Positions 54,045 to 64,000 of a DNA stretch of 64,000 bases are shown here, piece after piece. Location: NCBI RefSeq assembly GCF_020921035.1, contig NC_063150.1, forward strand, positions 22,863,826 to 22,927,825, read 5' to 3'. The translations under genes were made by a program, and so were the position numbers. Under the pieces are notes generated by a model. The model saw only the letters and a program-made list of their open reading frames with translations. It was not told the DNA's origin and searched no databases. The stretch comes from Rhodamnia argentea. Lineage: Eukaryota > Streptophyta > Magnoliopsida > Myrtales > Myrtaceae. Within the stretch, counting starts at the first letter, position 1, and the number at the start of each line of letters is the position of its first letter.

Positions 54045-54912
54045 ACTACATTTAAATATATTGATGACGTGTCGCCTCCGTTCCGAAGAATTACCCACGG
54101 AACGATTGATTTTATGCTTCATCGAATCATCGATCATGGACTCGCTATTTAATGATTTTAAAGAGTGCAACTTACGTAGTTCACCAAAATATGTGACCAT
54201 ATCAGTAGCCCATTTCTTGCTCTTAACGCATATTTCGATCGATCGTATAATAGTTCTGAGTTAGACTTAGCAATATAAGATAAAAGATGATTTGAAGGAT
54301 TTCAAGACAAGCAGGAACAGGCTCTTAAAAACTCTTACGCCGTGACATAACCCTAGATAACAAGTTGCATGGGAATGTACATCATGCCCGTACGTACGTA
54401 CAAAAGACGTTATAATACTAAGGCCCCATTCTCCAACTCCTTTATAGGAGGAATTCAAAATAGATAGAGTTTGGTTAGTTCTAGACAAATTCCCAACATA
54501 AAAAGTTACGGGATCTCAAGGATTACACGTCTATAAGGGGACCTTCCATCCAAAATTTGGGGCGGTCTCGGAATCATCGAACTCTAACCATTACCGACAT
54601 GTTGATTATATGAACCAATCGAAATACATACACACCTCCATTCAGTATCCGCGATACCGGGATATATAAAAGAAAATAGAAAAAGAGTCGAGCTAAGGTA
54701 TTTTATTGATCTTTTTTAATCTTAGTTCAACAATCTCTTACCCAGCCGCAGGTGGCCGGTGGCTAAGTTTAACTTGCAAGAACATGGGAGAAAGACACTA
54801 CCATTTTTTACGATAATGCCACAGTATGTGAACCAAAATCTGCCACTCAAGTTGGCACTTTTGATGAATCCCAATTAAAAGTTCGTTGGTGGTAGTTGCA
54901 TCGACCATCCAA
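51603..54912. other. Spacer with LTR-like and repeat fragments
   Basis: No gene is recognised. About 52341-52600 has features of a Copia-type LTR (start TGTTGTGGATAAGTG, a TATAAATACC box near 52451, then AATAAACG). A CCAT tetramer microsatellite spans about 52549-52581. A second copy of the palindromic repeat lies at 52660-52820. A CT microsatellite is at about 54007-54040. Confidence 0.45.
52660..52820. repeat. Dispersed repeat with palindrome, copy 2
   Basis: Counterpart of 9230-9400. It has AAGTTTTAGAGAATTAAATG, the palindrome TTTCTATTCCTGGAATAGAA at 52781-52800, then AGTAATCGCACAAAATTTA. Copies differ at many sites, so both are old. Confidence 0.55.
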
Positions 54913-55067
54913 TCTCTTCCTCTCTCTCTCTCTCTTTCGTTCTCTCTCTTTAAATTCACTACGTTTCTGCGAGTCTTTGCGAGGCACAGCTTATAACTCT
55001 TGTACCCTTTTGTAGTTTGTAGACTGGACGATCACGGCTTCGTAGCTAGTGCTCGGAGAGATCTCCA
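54913..55067 (+). promoter_or_regulatory. Likely core promoter and leader of the KCS gene
   Basis: A CT-rich pyrimidine patch (about 54915-54950) is followed by TTTAAATTC and a gene-like leader up to the start codon at 55068. A pyrimidine patch close to the transcription start is common in plant promoters. The exact start is not determined. Confidence 0.35.
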
Positions 55068-56654
55068 ATGGCTGATAAAGAAAACGAGAAGAACCTCGGC
55101 CCGGGGACGGCCACGCCGTCTGCGAGAGTTTCCGTCCCTCGACCGGAAACGGGGCGAAGCAGCCGCAATCTTCCCAACTTTCTCTTGTCGGTCAAGCTCA
55201 AATACGTCAAGCTAGGTTACCACTACTTGATTTCCAACGCCATGTACATCTTCCTCTTGCCACTCCTCCTCGCGGCCTCGGCCCACTTGTCGACGCTCAC
55301 CGCCGACGACCTCACCAACCTGTGGGACCAGCTCAAGTTTAACCTCGTCGCCGTCGTCGTCTGCTCGGCCCTGATAGTCTTCGTCGCGACCCTCCACTTC
55401 ATGACCAGGCCGCGGCGGGTCTACCTGGTGGACTTCGAGTGCTACAAGCCGGAGCCGGCCCGGAAGTGCATGCGGGAGGTGTTCATGGAGCGTTCCGCGC
55501 TCACAGGGAGCTTCACAGGGGAGAACCTCACGTTCCAGAGGAAGATCCTCGAGCGGGCCGGGCTGGGCCAGGACACGTACCTGCCCGAGGCCGTGATGCG
55601 GGTCCCACCCAACCCGTGCATGGCCGAGGCGAGGAGGGAGGCTGAGGTCGTGATGTTCGGGGCGATCGACGAGCTGCTGGCGAAGACCGGGGTCAAGGCC
55701 AAGGACATCGGGGTGTTGGTGGTGAATTGCAGCTTGTTTAATCCCACACCTTCGCTCTCTGCCATGGTGGTGAATCACTACAAGCTCAGAGGCAACATCT
55801 TGAGCTATAATCTTGGTGGGATGGGTTGCAGTGCAGGCTTGATCTCCATAGATTTGGCCAAACAGCTCTTGCAGGTGCAACCCAACTCTTATGCTCTAGT
55901 AGTGAGCATGGAGAACATCACCCTCAACTGGTACTTCGGAAACGACCGGTCGATGCTCCTCTCGAACTGCCTCTTCCGGATGGGCGGGGCCGCAATCCTC
56001 CTGTCGAACCGGTCCACTGACCGACATCGCTCCAAGTACCAGCTCATGCACACGGTCCGCACCCACAAGGGCGCGGACGACAAATCCTACGGCTGCGTCT
56101 TCCAGCGGGAGGATGAGACCAAGAGGATTGGGGTCGCACTCTCGAAGGACCTGATGGCCGTGGCCGGGGAAGCCCTCAAGACCAACATAACAACGCTTGG
56201 CCCTCTAGTCCTTCCCATGTCCGAGCAGCTCCTCTTCTTCGTCACCCTAGTGGCCCGGAAAGTGTTCAAGATGAAGATCAAGCCTTACATCCCGGACTTC
56301 AAGCTGGCCTTCGAGCACTTCTGCATCCATGCCGGAGGCAGGGCGGTGCTCGACGAGCTCGAGAAGAGCCTCGAATTGACCGAGCGTCACATGGAGCCCT
56401 CGAGAATGACCCTATACAGATTCGGGAACACCTCGAGCAGCTCCTTGTGGTATGAGCTGGCGTACTCCGAGGCCAAAGGGAGGATCAGGAAGGGCGACCG
56501 GACGTGGCAGATCGCGTTCGGGTCTGGGTTCAAGTGCAACAGTGCGGTGTGGCGCGCGCTGAGGACGATCGACCCGGCGAAGGAGAAGAACCCTTGGATG
56601 GATGAGATTGGCAAGTTCCCAGTTGATGTCCCCAAAGTGGCATCCATCAGCTAA
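55068..56654 (+). CDS. KCS (KCS4/11-like): 3-ketoacyl-CoA synthase, intronless (528 aa)
   Basis: It condenses malonyl-CoA with long-chain acyl-CoA, the first and rate-setting step of very-long-chain fatty acid elongation in the ER, feeding wax, suberin and sphingolipids. Two N-terminal membrane helices lie at about 56-75 and 92-112. The FAE1/CUT1 domain follows, with the catalytic triad C254 (GMGCSAG), H421 ([10 protein letters not shown]) and N454 (RFGNTSSSS). The segment [23 protein letters not shown] and the C-terminal [14 protein letters not shown] are typical of the KCS4/KCS9/KCS11/KCS17 subgroup, which is also intronless. Length and all active-site residues are normal, so it should be functional. 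Exact subgroup membership was judged by memory of the family. Confidence 0.95.
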   Translation: MADKENEKNLGPGTATPSARVSVPRPETGRSSRNLPNFLLSVKLKYVKLGYHYLISNAMYIFLLPLLLAASAHLSTLTADDLTNLWDQLKFNLVAVVVCSALIVFVATLHFMTRPRRVYLVDFECYKPEPARKCMREVFMERSALTGSFTGENLTFQRKILERAGLGQDTYLPEAVMRVPPNPCMAEARREAEVVMFGAIDELLAKTGVKAKDIGVLVVNCSLFNPTPSLSAMVVNHYKLRGNILSYNLGGMGCSAGLISIDLAKQLLQVQPNSYALVVSMENITLNWYFGNDRSMLLSNCLFRMGGAAILLSNRSTDRHRSKYQLMHTVRTHKGADDKSYGCVFQREDETKRIGVALSKDLMAVAGEALKTNITTLGPLVLPMSEQLLFFVTLVARKVFKMKIKPYIPDFKLAFEHFCIHAGGRAVLDELEKSLELTERHMEPSRMTLYRFGNTSSSSLWYELAYSEAKGRIRKGDRTWQIAFGSGFKCNSAVWRALRTIDPAKEKNPWMDEIGKFPVDVPKVASIS

Positions 56655-56908
56655 GTCCTTGAGAATTATACATGTCTTCATCTTTCAGGGGAGCAGAAAG
56701 GGAGAGAGAGATTTTCCCGTTTGGGGGATCATTATACAGTAAAAGCCAATTCAATCTCTCAGCATTACATTTTAGAGAAGTTGAAGCCTGATCGATTCTT
56801 TTTGTGTTTTCTTTATTGAGAAGGATTGTCTGATTTGTGCATTTAGAGTTGGTTTAACTTCACACAGATTCATAGAGCTAGCCTGTCGGAACTTTCATTC
56901 TTTACGTG

Positions 56909-56914
56909 AATAAA
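56909..56914 (+). terminator. Possible polyadenylation signal of the KCS gene
   Basis: AATAAA lies 255 bp after the KCS stop codon, a plausible 3' UTR length for a plant gene. Plant signals are loose, so this is only a candidate. Confidence 0.35.
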
Positions 56915-57352
56915 AATGGGATTTTATTTTGTGTACGGCCTCGCGTATGTATAGTCTCTACGGTTCGTCCCGAATGTATATTTATTCGTATGTCGGAAAG
57001 CCATTTTTGGATGCAAAATCTACTTGAAGTCAAGTGCATACATGTCCTGCCGATAGGACAATACGCGGAAGGCCTTAACTTAGCTCTTTGATATGCCTTT
57101 CACGTTCAAGATCACTTCATTTATGTAGCTAGGATCCCCCAAGTTCTTTCCCTTCTTTTCATAGTTAAAGTCGAAGTTGTCCGAGCATGTAACAGTTGGA
57201 AAAGTCCTAAACCTATTATATTATATTAATTCAGTCTTAAACTTTTTAATTTAATAGATTAGTTCTAAATCATTTTACGATTTGCCAACGTAGTCCTTTC
57301 AGCCAATTTTAGTCGGAATCACTGAAGTGAACACTGACCATTCTATATGTCA

Positions 57353-57751
57353 CTACCTGTGACACCCTGGATTTAACTCAATGAGATATTGTCCGCTTTG
57401 ACCCATCCTATTGTCCGCTTTGGCCCATCCCATACTGAACCTCACGATTTTGTCCTTTGACGTATAGGTGGGTACCTTCCTAGGAGGTTACCCATTTTTG
57501 GGAGTGCTCCTACTTAAGCACATTTAACATTGTCGTTATGTCAAAAGGTGCCTTGGTGAGCTACTTCCAACTTTCACACACACACACGCACACACACACA
57601 CACAAATCGTTATCCTTCTGTTCGGTCCACAGTTCAATTTATTTTTGTCTCCTTCACCATCCTAGCAGTTTGCTAGGAACTGCTCCTTATCCACTCCCTC
57701 CGGCCCTGGCGATCACTTCCCGTCCTTGTCGGATCAAGTCGTTACACTACC
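57353..57751 (+). mobile_element. Solo LTR of a Cassandra-type TRIM, with TSD CTACC
   Basis: The LTR is 57358-57746 (389 bp), starting TGTGACACCC and ending GTCGTTACA. It is flanked by a perfect 5-bp duplication CTACC (57353-57357 and 57747-57751). It contains the Cassandra hallmarks GAGATATTGTCCGCTTTG and TTGTCCGCTTTGGCCC, then a segment complementary to 5S rRNA. Only one LTR and no internal region remain, so it arose by LTR recombination. A CA microsatellite has expanded inside at about 57575-57604. Confidence 0.88.
57475..57535 (-). repeat. 5S-rRNA-like segment within the Cassandra LTR
   Basis: The plus strand reads CTTCCTAGGAGGTTACCCAT, then TTTTGGGAGTGCTCC, then AAGCACATTTAAC. The complement of plant 5S rRNA reads CTTCCCAGGAGGTCACCCAT..AAGCACGCTTAAC over the same span. 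The match covers roughly the middle of 5S rRNA, where the internal RNA polymerase III promoter boxes lie. Several changes suggest it is no longer a working promoter. Confidence 0.82.
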
Positions 57752-58129
57752 AACGCCGACATGAACAATTTTCTTATATATGTTTTCTTGACTTTTTGTT
57801 TTTTATTTTTATACTTTTCCCGACCACTTGGGAAGACCCTGCAAGTCCTCTCTAGCTACGGGTGAGGGCTTGCAGGCCCTTGCGGGATCTAGCAAAGGGC
57901 CGCCCAACCACGAAGGCTTTTTGTAATATGGCTGGTATTTACAACAGTGATTTCTATTTGAAATTTACTAGAATGACTATATTTGCGAATTGTCAAAAGG
58001 TTTAGGATTGAATTGATCAAATTGAAAGTGTATGAATGAATTGACATCCATAAGACTTTTTTCGTAATTTTCCCAAGCAAGATTGTTAATCAAATCCAAT
58101 ACCAACTTTTTCTATTGTGAGTTTTTTTT

Positions 58130-58910
58130 TTGGCAGGTTCGGTCAAGGTGGAAAAAAGAGAGATGCTTTCTATAAGTCAAAAGCGGATACTCTTGCCTTA
58201 TAAAAGCGAGACTCTAACCGCTAAGTCAAGTAGATCAAGCTGAGTCAAGTTAGAGAAAATAAGACCCCTATAAGAGAAAGCCCGCGCCATCGCGAGCGGC
58301 CCTATGTTGAGTAAGGGGGCAGGTGTTACTAGTAAGAAGTTCGTAATGTCCCTTCATGGCCAACTAGCCCGATCAGTATGGAGCCAAAGGCGAAGGTTTC
58401 GAGCCAGCCCCCTTCTCTTGCTTCCCCTTAAAATCTTTCATTCTCGATTCAAACCAATCCGGATTCAGAGTCGACCATTTCTTCTGGCACGTTTTAGTAA
58501 TTACCCTGCTCTTCATTTGAGGGTAGGTGGAGTTTGGCCGAGGGAGGAAGGAAGAACCTGCAGTCGTGTTCTTGGTAGGAATTTCTTGAGCCCTTTGCAT
58601 TTCTGCTTCTATTTTAGTTTATCTGCCGTTAGACAGGTCAGATTTCAATTGGGGGAAACGCACACGCGAACGGATGGATTGGTAAGAAAACTTTGATCCA
58701 AGTTAAGGAACTTCTGTTTAGATTAAGGTTTGAGTGTCTTGTTAGGACACGAGTGGTTTCAAGATTACACCTCTCTCAAAGAATCAAAGTCCTAATGTTC
58801 TTCGACCACTCCGGACCTGAGGTACCAGTCGGCCAGAAATTCATAATCAGTAATGAGAATTCGATCTATTATCAGCAAAACATCCTAGAAAAATACAAAA
58901 AGCCCTAGCC
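58130..58910. other. Possible mitochondrial DNA insertion
   Basis: This block differs in texture from the spacer around it: about 45% GC, few homopolymers, with stretches such as GAAAGCCCGCGCCATCGCGA and GGAGCCAAAGGCGAAGGTTT. It carries a 131-codon open frame at 58304-58696 without a recognised domain. The style is that of plant mitochondrial intergenic DNA, but I recognise no mitochondrial gene in it, so the call is an impression. Confidence 0.3.
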
Positions 58911-60425
58911 TGTCTTTATCCTGTCTCCGCCTTTTCTCATTCTCTCTTTCTCCCATTTTACAAAATCTCACTCACCCTCCACGGCCACCATGCCACGACC
59001 ATTGCACCGCCGTCGCGCCTCCACTAGTCGCAATCCATTATCTCAGCCTCTCTCCATCTCTTCTCTTTGATCCACGCAGTAGGCTCGCACCACCAACACT
59101 GCCACGCCTCCTCTCTCGAGCGACTCAAGTGAAGGAAGTGGGAAAAAAGATGATCACAACATCGTATCCGAGTTTTCCATTACTATCTTTTTCTTGTTAT
59201 GACTAATGCAGAGATATGAACACGCGAAACGATTCGAGCAAGAAGTGAACTGCAAAATTTAAACCCGAACAAAGCACATATATGTGGTTCAATGGTAGGT
59301 ATACCCCACCGGGAAGAGATCGACGAAATGATTCCCTTATAATTGGCTAAAAGAGGATCACAATCACTTGAAACGCTCACACTCAAGTGTTTTTACCAAT
59401 CCTAAATGACCCTCAAACCAATCAGAAAAGAGGAGTACTCTCACTCTCTCAACTCATTAGCGAGGCGCGTCTCCAATTAACCTGTCTTCATGTGCCCACA
59501 ACCGAAAAACAAAGCTTTTTTGTAAGCAATTAACTCCGAGCCATAATCGACGTTTCTGTTTCCAAATCTCCCGAATTTCGTTCCAAAAAAACTGGAAAGC
59601 ATTATTTGGAGCCCCTTTGGTATACAGTGGCTAAACTATGACCACTTTGCCTCATAGACATGCTATGAAGCGTTGGGATTTATACCTTCTGTAATACAAG
59701 TTTTAAACCTGCCACAACTTTACATTCGGTAACGTAAGCACTATATAAAAACTACAGTACTCTTGTTCACAGTTCAAATTGCTACGAGAAAGTTGTATCA
59801 AACAATTTCTTGGTAGATTAGATTGCGAACGGGTATTGGTATTCATGTTCATGATGCTTGGTCAAGATAAATATACATGCTCTATTATTAAATTTTGTGT
59901 AATTCTAAAATTCTAACTTGTATAGCCTCTATAGGATGTTGAATGCGATATTTTGTATTCTGTGATTTAGGGCTTGGCTCGAATTGCTCGAGCTATGTAT
60001 GGGATATAAGGACTTCAATATGCTTAACAGTATTAGCTGCTCAAGAAAAGTATTTATCAAAATTGAGGCACCCCAAGTGCTCATGCAGATACACACTTAG
60101 ATATCCTAAACCAAACATGAGAATTAACCAGGGATGTGGCATTACAACTAAGCCAGCAATGTACACAATTAGACATGAGAACTCAGGAAACTTCAATGCA
60201 CAGCAATTGCTACAACAAAGCATGTGCTCATTAGCAAGGGACTGTGAAGTGACCAAGGATGTGGCATTAGAATTTATCGATCACTTGACTACTGTTTAGC
60301 TTAAATATAATTGCTACTGCTTACCTGAAACCGAAGCTCGGGTGAGCTAGCAATTACTTGGGCTTTACTATCCTAACTGTCGCATCATTAAGCCACACTG
60401 CTATACTACAAAATGAAGGTTAAAC
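58911..60425. other. 3' flank of LFR and spacer
   Basis: No gene is recognised. About 59240-59400 holds TATGTGGTTCAATGGTAGGTATACC-like sequence, the same motif class as at 30960-31150, so it is probably another Copia-type LTR fragment. The stretch next to 60425 should include the LFR 3' UTR. Confidence 0.4.
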
Positions 60426-63400
60426 TTACATGCCCCATACTCCACGAGCTGCCACCATTTTGTTGTTTGGTCTCGCCGTAAGCTCATACAATATCCTTGC
60501 AAATGTATCCGAATGCCTGACATCTGAAAAAAGTATCTCTGCAAAGGCATTCTCGTACGCTAGCAGCAGAGGCCTGTTCTGTGGCTCGGATACAAGGCTT
60601 TCCAGAATCATTGCAGCTTTCCTGCAAATCTCTGGCACTGGATGCGGTGTCCTGATCACTTTAAGCAGGCGATCAATGGCCCTATAGATTATATTCTTTT
60701 TGTGAGCCACATGGATGATGTGAAGTGCCATTAATAAGCTTGTCCATTGTGTCTCATGAAAGGGGACGTATAGAGTTTACCATCGTTCACTGGCAAGCTT
60801 CAATCTGCAGTCCATATTAACTTCAGCAAGATTATACAGAGCACCAACAGCAGCCGCTTGTGCATCGTGTGTTGGTAAGCTCATGAGATCCACCATACGC
60901 TTATGTATCTGCATGTTTAATTCCAAACAGATAAAAAGTTGTCATATGGATAAGGTGCAATTAATTACATTATAAGGTAAAGAATAGAGCAGTCGTAGTC
61001 TCGTCAACCTGAGGAACAAAGGGAAGAAGAAAAGGTTCATTATCGGGATTTATAATTAAACGGCCAATCAGTTCAGCAGCTCCACAATGCCAAGCTCTGA
61101 CAGGAGATTCCAGCATCCCCAAAATGGCTTGAACTGCACGCTTTTCTCTGTTTGACAAAAAGAATTAGAAATGATTGAACACAAAATACATAAGGAACAC
61201 AAAAAGAAAAAGCTGGAAAACAGTTCTCACGTTATTCTGATGAAAGAAGGCTTATTTGAGCTAAAAATCCGTAGATCGAGCAAAGGAGCCAAATTCACAA
61301 TTGTCTCAAGGGCATTGGTGACAAGTTCTTCATCCTCTGCACATAGTGTAAACTCCTTAAGGTTTTTAGAACAGATAAGCATAATAAATAACTGAACGGA
61401 AGAGAAAGATGCACAAACAAATCTAGTTTTTCCAAAAAAGAAGTAAGATGAAACATTAATAGAAAACAAGGCAACTACAAGCAAAACAAGCTTGCATTTA
61501 AATATATAGACTTCTTATGCATAAAAGGAACTTGGAAGTAGTGATCCATCAACTGCTTCAGCTCCAACATATTCACAAAAGCCATTATCTCATATTACTT
61601 GCACATGGTCATGTATTGTAATAATTTAATGATGCAATACTCTCACAAGTATCCACGATGATTGACATCATAATTCTAATTGGGTCAAACCTCAGTCAGG
61701 GCAAGAGAAGTTTGAGGCCTTAAAACTTCAAGGAACACAGATTTCACATTTTACCAGATCGTAATAAAGCAATCAGCAGCCATACAAGGGAACTTCCATA
61801 GTGCCCCAAGCATCAATAGTGTACAACAGATGCTCCAATTGTTTATGTGGCATAATTAAATTCAAACATGCAATTAAAAGTGAGACTTAGCAACTGTTCC
61901 TGGAAGAGCACGACATATATACGTATATAAATGGATGCATGAGTATAAGTACATACGTGCAAACTATGTACAAAGACGCTTTGGGGATTGCATAGTGCCA
62001 GTGGTTGAAATAGAGGAAACCCAATATCTAATTTTTACTGTGTGACAATAAAGATGGCTCCGACAATGAATAAGTCCTATCATGCTTTTTATTGGACCTT
62101 ATACTTAGCGTCAGTCAGCAACCGGTACTCTACCAGTTGCTGTGCTGGAATCCTGAAACTATTTTGAAAGGATCAAATACAGAAAAGCAAGAAACAAATT
62201 TTAGATGGATGTTGAAATGAATACTCTTAAATGATAAAATGCCAGAAAACCATCCTATTCCTACATATTATTCCTGATTTAACACCTTAATCTAATGGAG
62301 ATGATCGAATGTCACATCTAGATTATACAATGCAAAAGATTGGATCGGGAATTACTGTCTCACATCACAAAGGATCTATTGGGAAAGGCACATGAGCAAT
62401 CAGTCAATAAAAGATCTGATCTACTGAATTGTATATAACAGGCTTCTCAAGTTTCAGTCTAAAAGCATATCAGTATGAAGGTATTATTACTTCCCCTGAC
62501 CCTCCACCCAAAAAATTCCAAATAGAGTAAAAGGAAAATAGACAAAACAAGGAAAGGTACCCAGAAAAGGCTTAACCATATCAACAACTAATCCTCCGTT
62601 TGCACATAATTTGAAATAGACATAAAGCAAGGGCAAGCTGGCATACTAAAAATATCTCCCCTCATGAACTACAACCTCCCCAAGTTGAGAAACTCCGAGC
62701 TGCTAGTACACGCATCCTTTTTCTCATTGCCAAATAATATAAAAACTCAAGAATATCTGATAATCCTTATGCACCTAGACCTGCTATTTGATATCCGTCA
62801 TACACTGAAAAACATCCCATGAAAGTAGCAGCTGGGTGTATTGTCAACATAACCAAGGCAACATCAAAATAAAGCTTAGACAACAAATTTTACACCATCA
62901 TGCCCACTTTATGTTTCCATGGAAAAAAGTAGGATAACTATGAACCTTGTTAACAGTAATATCTTAAGTGAACTCAACAAGACAATCCTCATACTGCTGA
63001 AAATAAATAGAAATTGCATCTAAAGAAAAACTTAGACAAATACAATCCACGAGATAAGATGCAATGGGCATGGATTAACAAAAATGGAATCCCATAAAGG
63101 GAGAAACTTGTACGCCATGACAACAAATAAATCAAGAATTGTGACATGTTATCTGTTCTTCTTCCTTTTTTTTCGCTTTCTTTCTTTGGAAAGTTCTATT
63201 TATATCTTTATATACTCATCCCGAATACTAAATGTTCATTCCAATTCTCCCATTCCGACTAAACAAATGGGGACTCCCAACTAAACCAGATGGCGCGCTT
63301 GGAATTACTGTCTAGCACAGGAGAGAAAAGTTCCACTCTAAAGAATTACTTTCCAACAGAGTAATGCCAGGACACATAAAAACAGAGCATCCCAGTTATA

Positions 63401-63917
63401 TCAGGAACAAAACAAACCTGTGTCGCGGTCCTCTAAGCACTGGAATGCTGTTTCCAAGCAATGCCTGTGTTGTGCCATGATGACTTCATTTTCCGGCATG
63501 AAAGAGAAATTGCGAATAACATTTGAAGCAGCAACAGCACACTGTTGCTTTTCTGTTCGCCCTTCATCATCCAGATTAAATAGACCATCTTCATCAGACC
63601 ACCACTCGGCAGGACGAGGTCTGGTCAGATTTTTCTGCAAAGAAGCTTCTGTCACAGAAGTACCAGGAGCCACTCTGCCAATAAGAACATCTATGCATTA
63701 ACAATACAATTACATAGCTTTCTGTTGTGGAAATCATTAACACACACACACTTACAAACACAGAAGAAAAAGGTTAGCATGATTGAAATTACCCAGTGGA
63801 GCCTAAAGCATCATATTCATTCCCAAACCCTGTTACGGTAGAATTTGAACCTAATGTTCTGACCCTTGGTGTCCTAACAAGTTCCTTCGGAAGAGCTATG
63901 TCACGCCAATCATCTAT
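60426..63917 (-). CDS. LFR: SWI/SNF complex subunit LFR (ARM-repeat protein), 3' part, six exons
   Basis: Coding exons on the minus strand are 63917-63793, 63674-63418, 61336-61231, 61147-61009, 60908-60781 and 60681-60426, with a stop at 60426-60428. All junctions have GT-AG borders and keep frame. The product reads IDDWRDIALPKELVRTPRVR.., DEDGLFNLDDEGR.., DEELVTNALETIVNLAPLLD, EKRAVQAILGMLESPVRAWH, KRMVDLMSLPTHDAQAAAVG, and ends LYELTARPNNKMVAARGVWGM. These match Arabidopsis LEAF AND FLOWER RELATED, the ARID1/BAF250-like ARM subunit of plant BAS-type SWI/SNF chromatin remodelers, a nuclear protein needed for leaf and flower development. The 5' exons (basic N-terminus, about 130 residues) lie beyond the right edge. 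Exon DNA is regular, with no sign of decay. Confidence 0.92.
61337..63417 (-). other. Large intron of LFR (2081 bp)
   Basis: Lies between ..LEDRDT and EDEELVT.., donor ACAG|gtttgt, acceptor tgtgcag|AGGATGAAG. AT-rich with no mobile element recognised. Short frames inside carry no domains. Confidence 0.7.
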
Positions 63918-64000
63918 CTGTTTTGCACAACAAAAAGCATTCCTTCTGTCAAGATTGATGGCGTAGGAAAAAGAGTTGGTCAATCAAGAGAAAAGCCTTG

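Larger units (their letters stand above)
57198..58074. mobile_element. Fold-back element interrupted by a Cassandra solo LTR
   Basis: Left end GGAAAAGTCCTAAACC; right end on the minus strand GGGAAAATTACGAAAAAAG. Right-arm motifs (AAAGGTTTAGGATTGAATTG) recur in the other fold-back elements. The core at 57846-57905 is GC-rich. The Cassandra-like LTR (57358-57746) lies inside it, so the fold-back inserted first. No clear target duplication was found for the outer element. Confidence 0.55.

Noticed and set aside
55212..55880. 222-codon frame antisense to the KCS gene
   Set aside because: His/Arg/Glu-rich shadow; the KCS frame is complete with its active-site triad.
63084..63284. Small plus-strand frame in the LFR intron
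   Set aside because: Phe/Leu-rich translation of a T-rich intron tract.

Overview
The window is nuclear DNA of a flowering plant, most likely a woody eudicot. Introns have GT-AG borders, coding islands are GC-rich and spacers AT-rich, gene families are plant-specific, and repeats are plant LTR, TRIM, MULE and MITE types. I cannot prove the genus. The abundance of fold-back elements with GC-rich cores reminds me of Myrtaceae, but that is only an impression.

Genes, left to right: (1) a two-exon LysM receptor-like pseudokinase of the LYK4/LYK5 chitin-perception type, minus strand, 395-4967; (2) a CBL-interacting protein kinase (CIPK), minus, 24368-26461, split by a 723-bp intron and struck in its last codons by an 11.75-kb retrotransposon; (3) a tiny PET100-like cytochrome c oxidase assembly gene, minus, 35745-37831; (4) a U-box/ARM E3 ligase (PUB43/44 type), plus, 41351-45203; (5) an intronless 3-ketoacyl-CoA synthase, plus, 55068-56654; (6) the 3' six exons of the SWI/SNF subunit gene LFR, minus, from 60426 past 63917, continuing beyond the right edge. 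They are unrelated single genes, and I see no operon-like or clustered pathway.

The rest is mobile DNA. The largest piece (12620-24373) is a very young LTR retrotransposon on the minus strand. It has 2.5-kb LTRs, a PBS, a PPT and a target-site repeat, but encodes only Gag, so it is a non-autonomous TR-GAG-like element of the Ty3/Gypsy Tat type. Its 3' untranslated region holds a 10-unit minisatellite. It landed between the CIPK Trp-His-Glu codons and the stop, supplying a new stop one codon into the LTR.

Other mobile DNA: a Pack-MULE-like element (29179-30274) carrying fragments of a NAC gene and a PPR gene; a solo LTR of a Cassandra-type TRIM with its 5S-rRNA-like segment (57358-57746), nested in a fold-back element; at least eight fold-back or TIR elements, several with roughly 9-bp target duplications and GC-rich cores; two adjacent Tourist-like MITEs; Copia-like LTR remnants; a plastid rpl14 fragment (7171-7325); and a possible mitochondrial insertion near 58.1-58.9 kb. 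Intron joins were inferred by eye from splice consensus and family alignment, not from transcripts.
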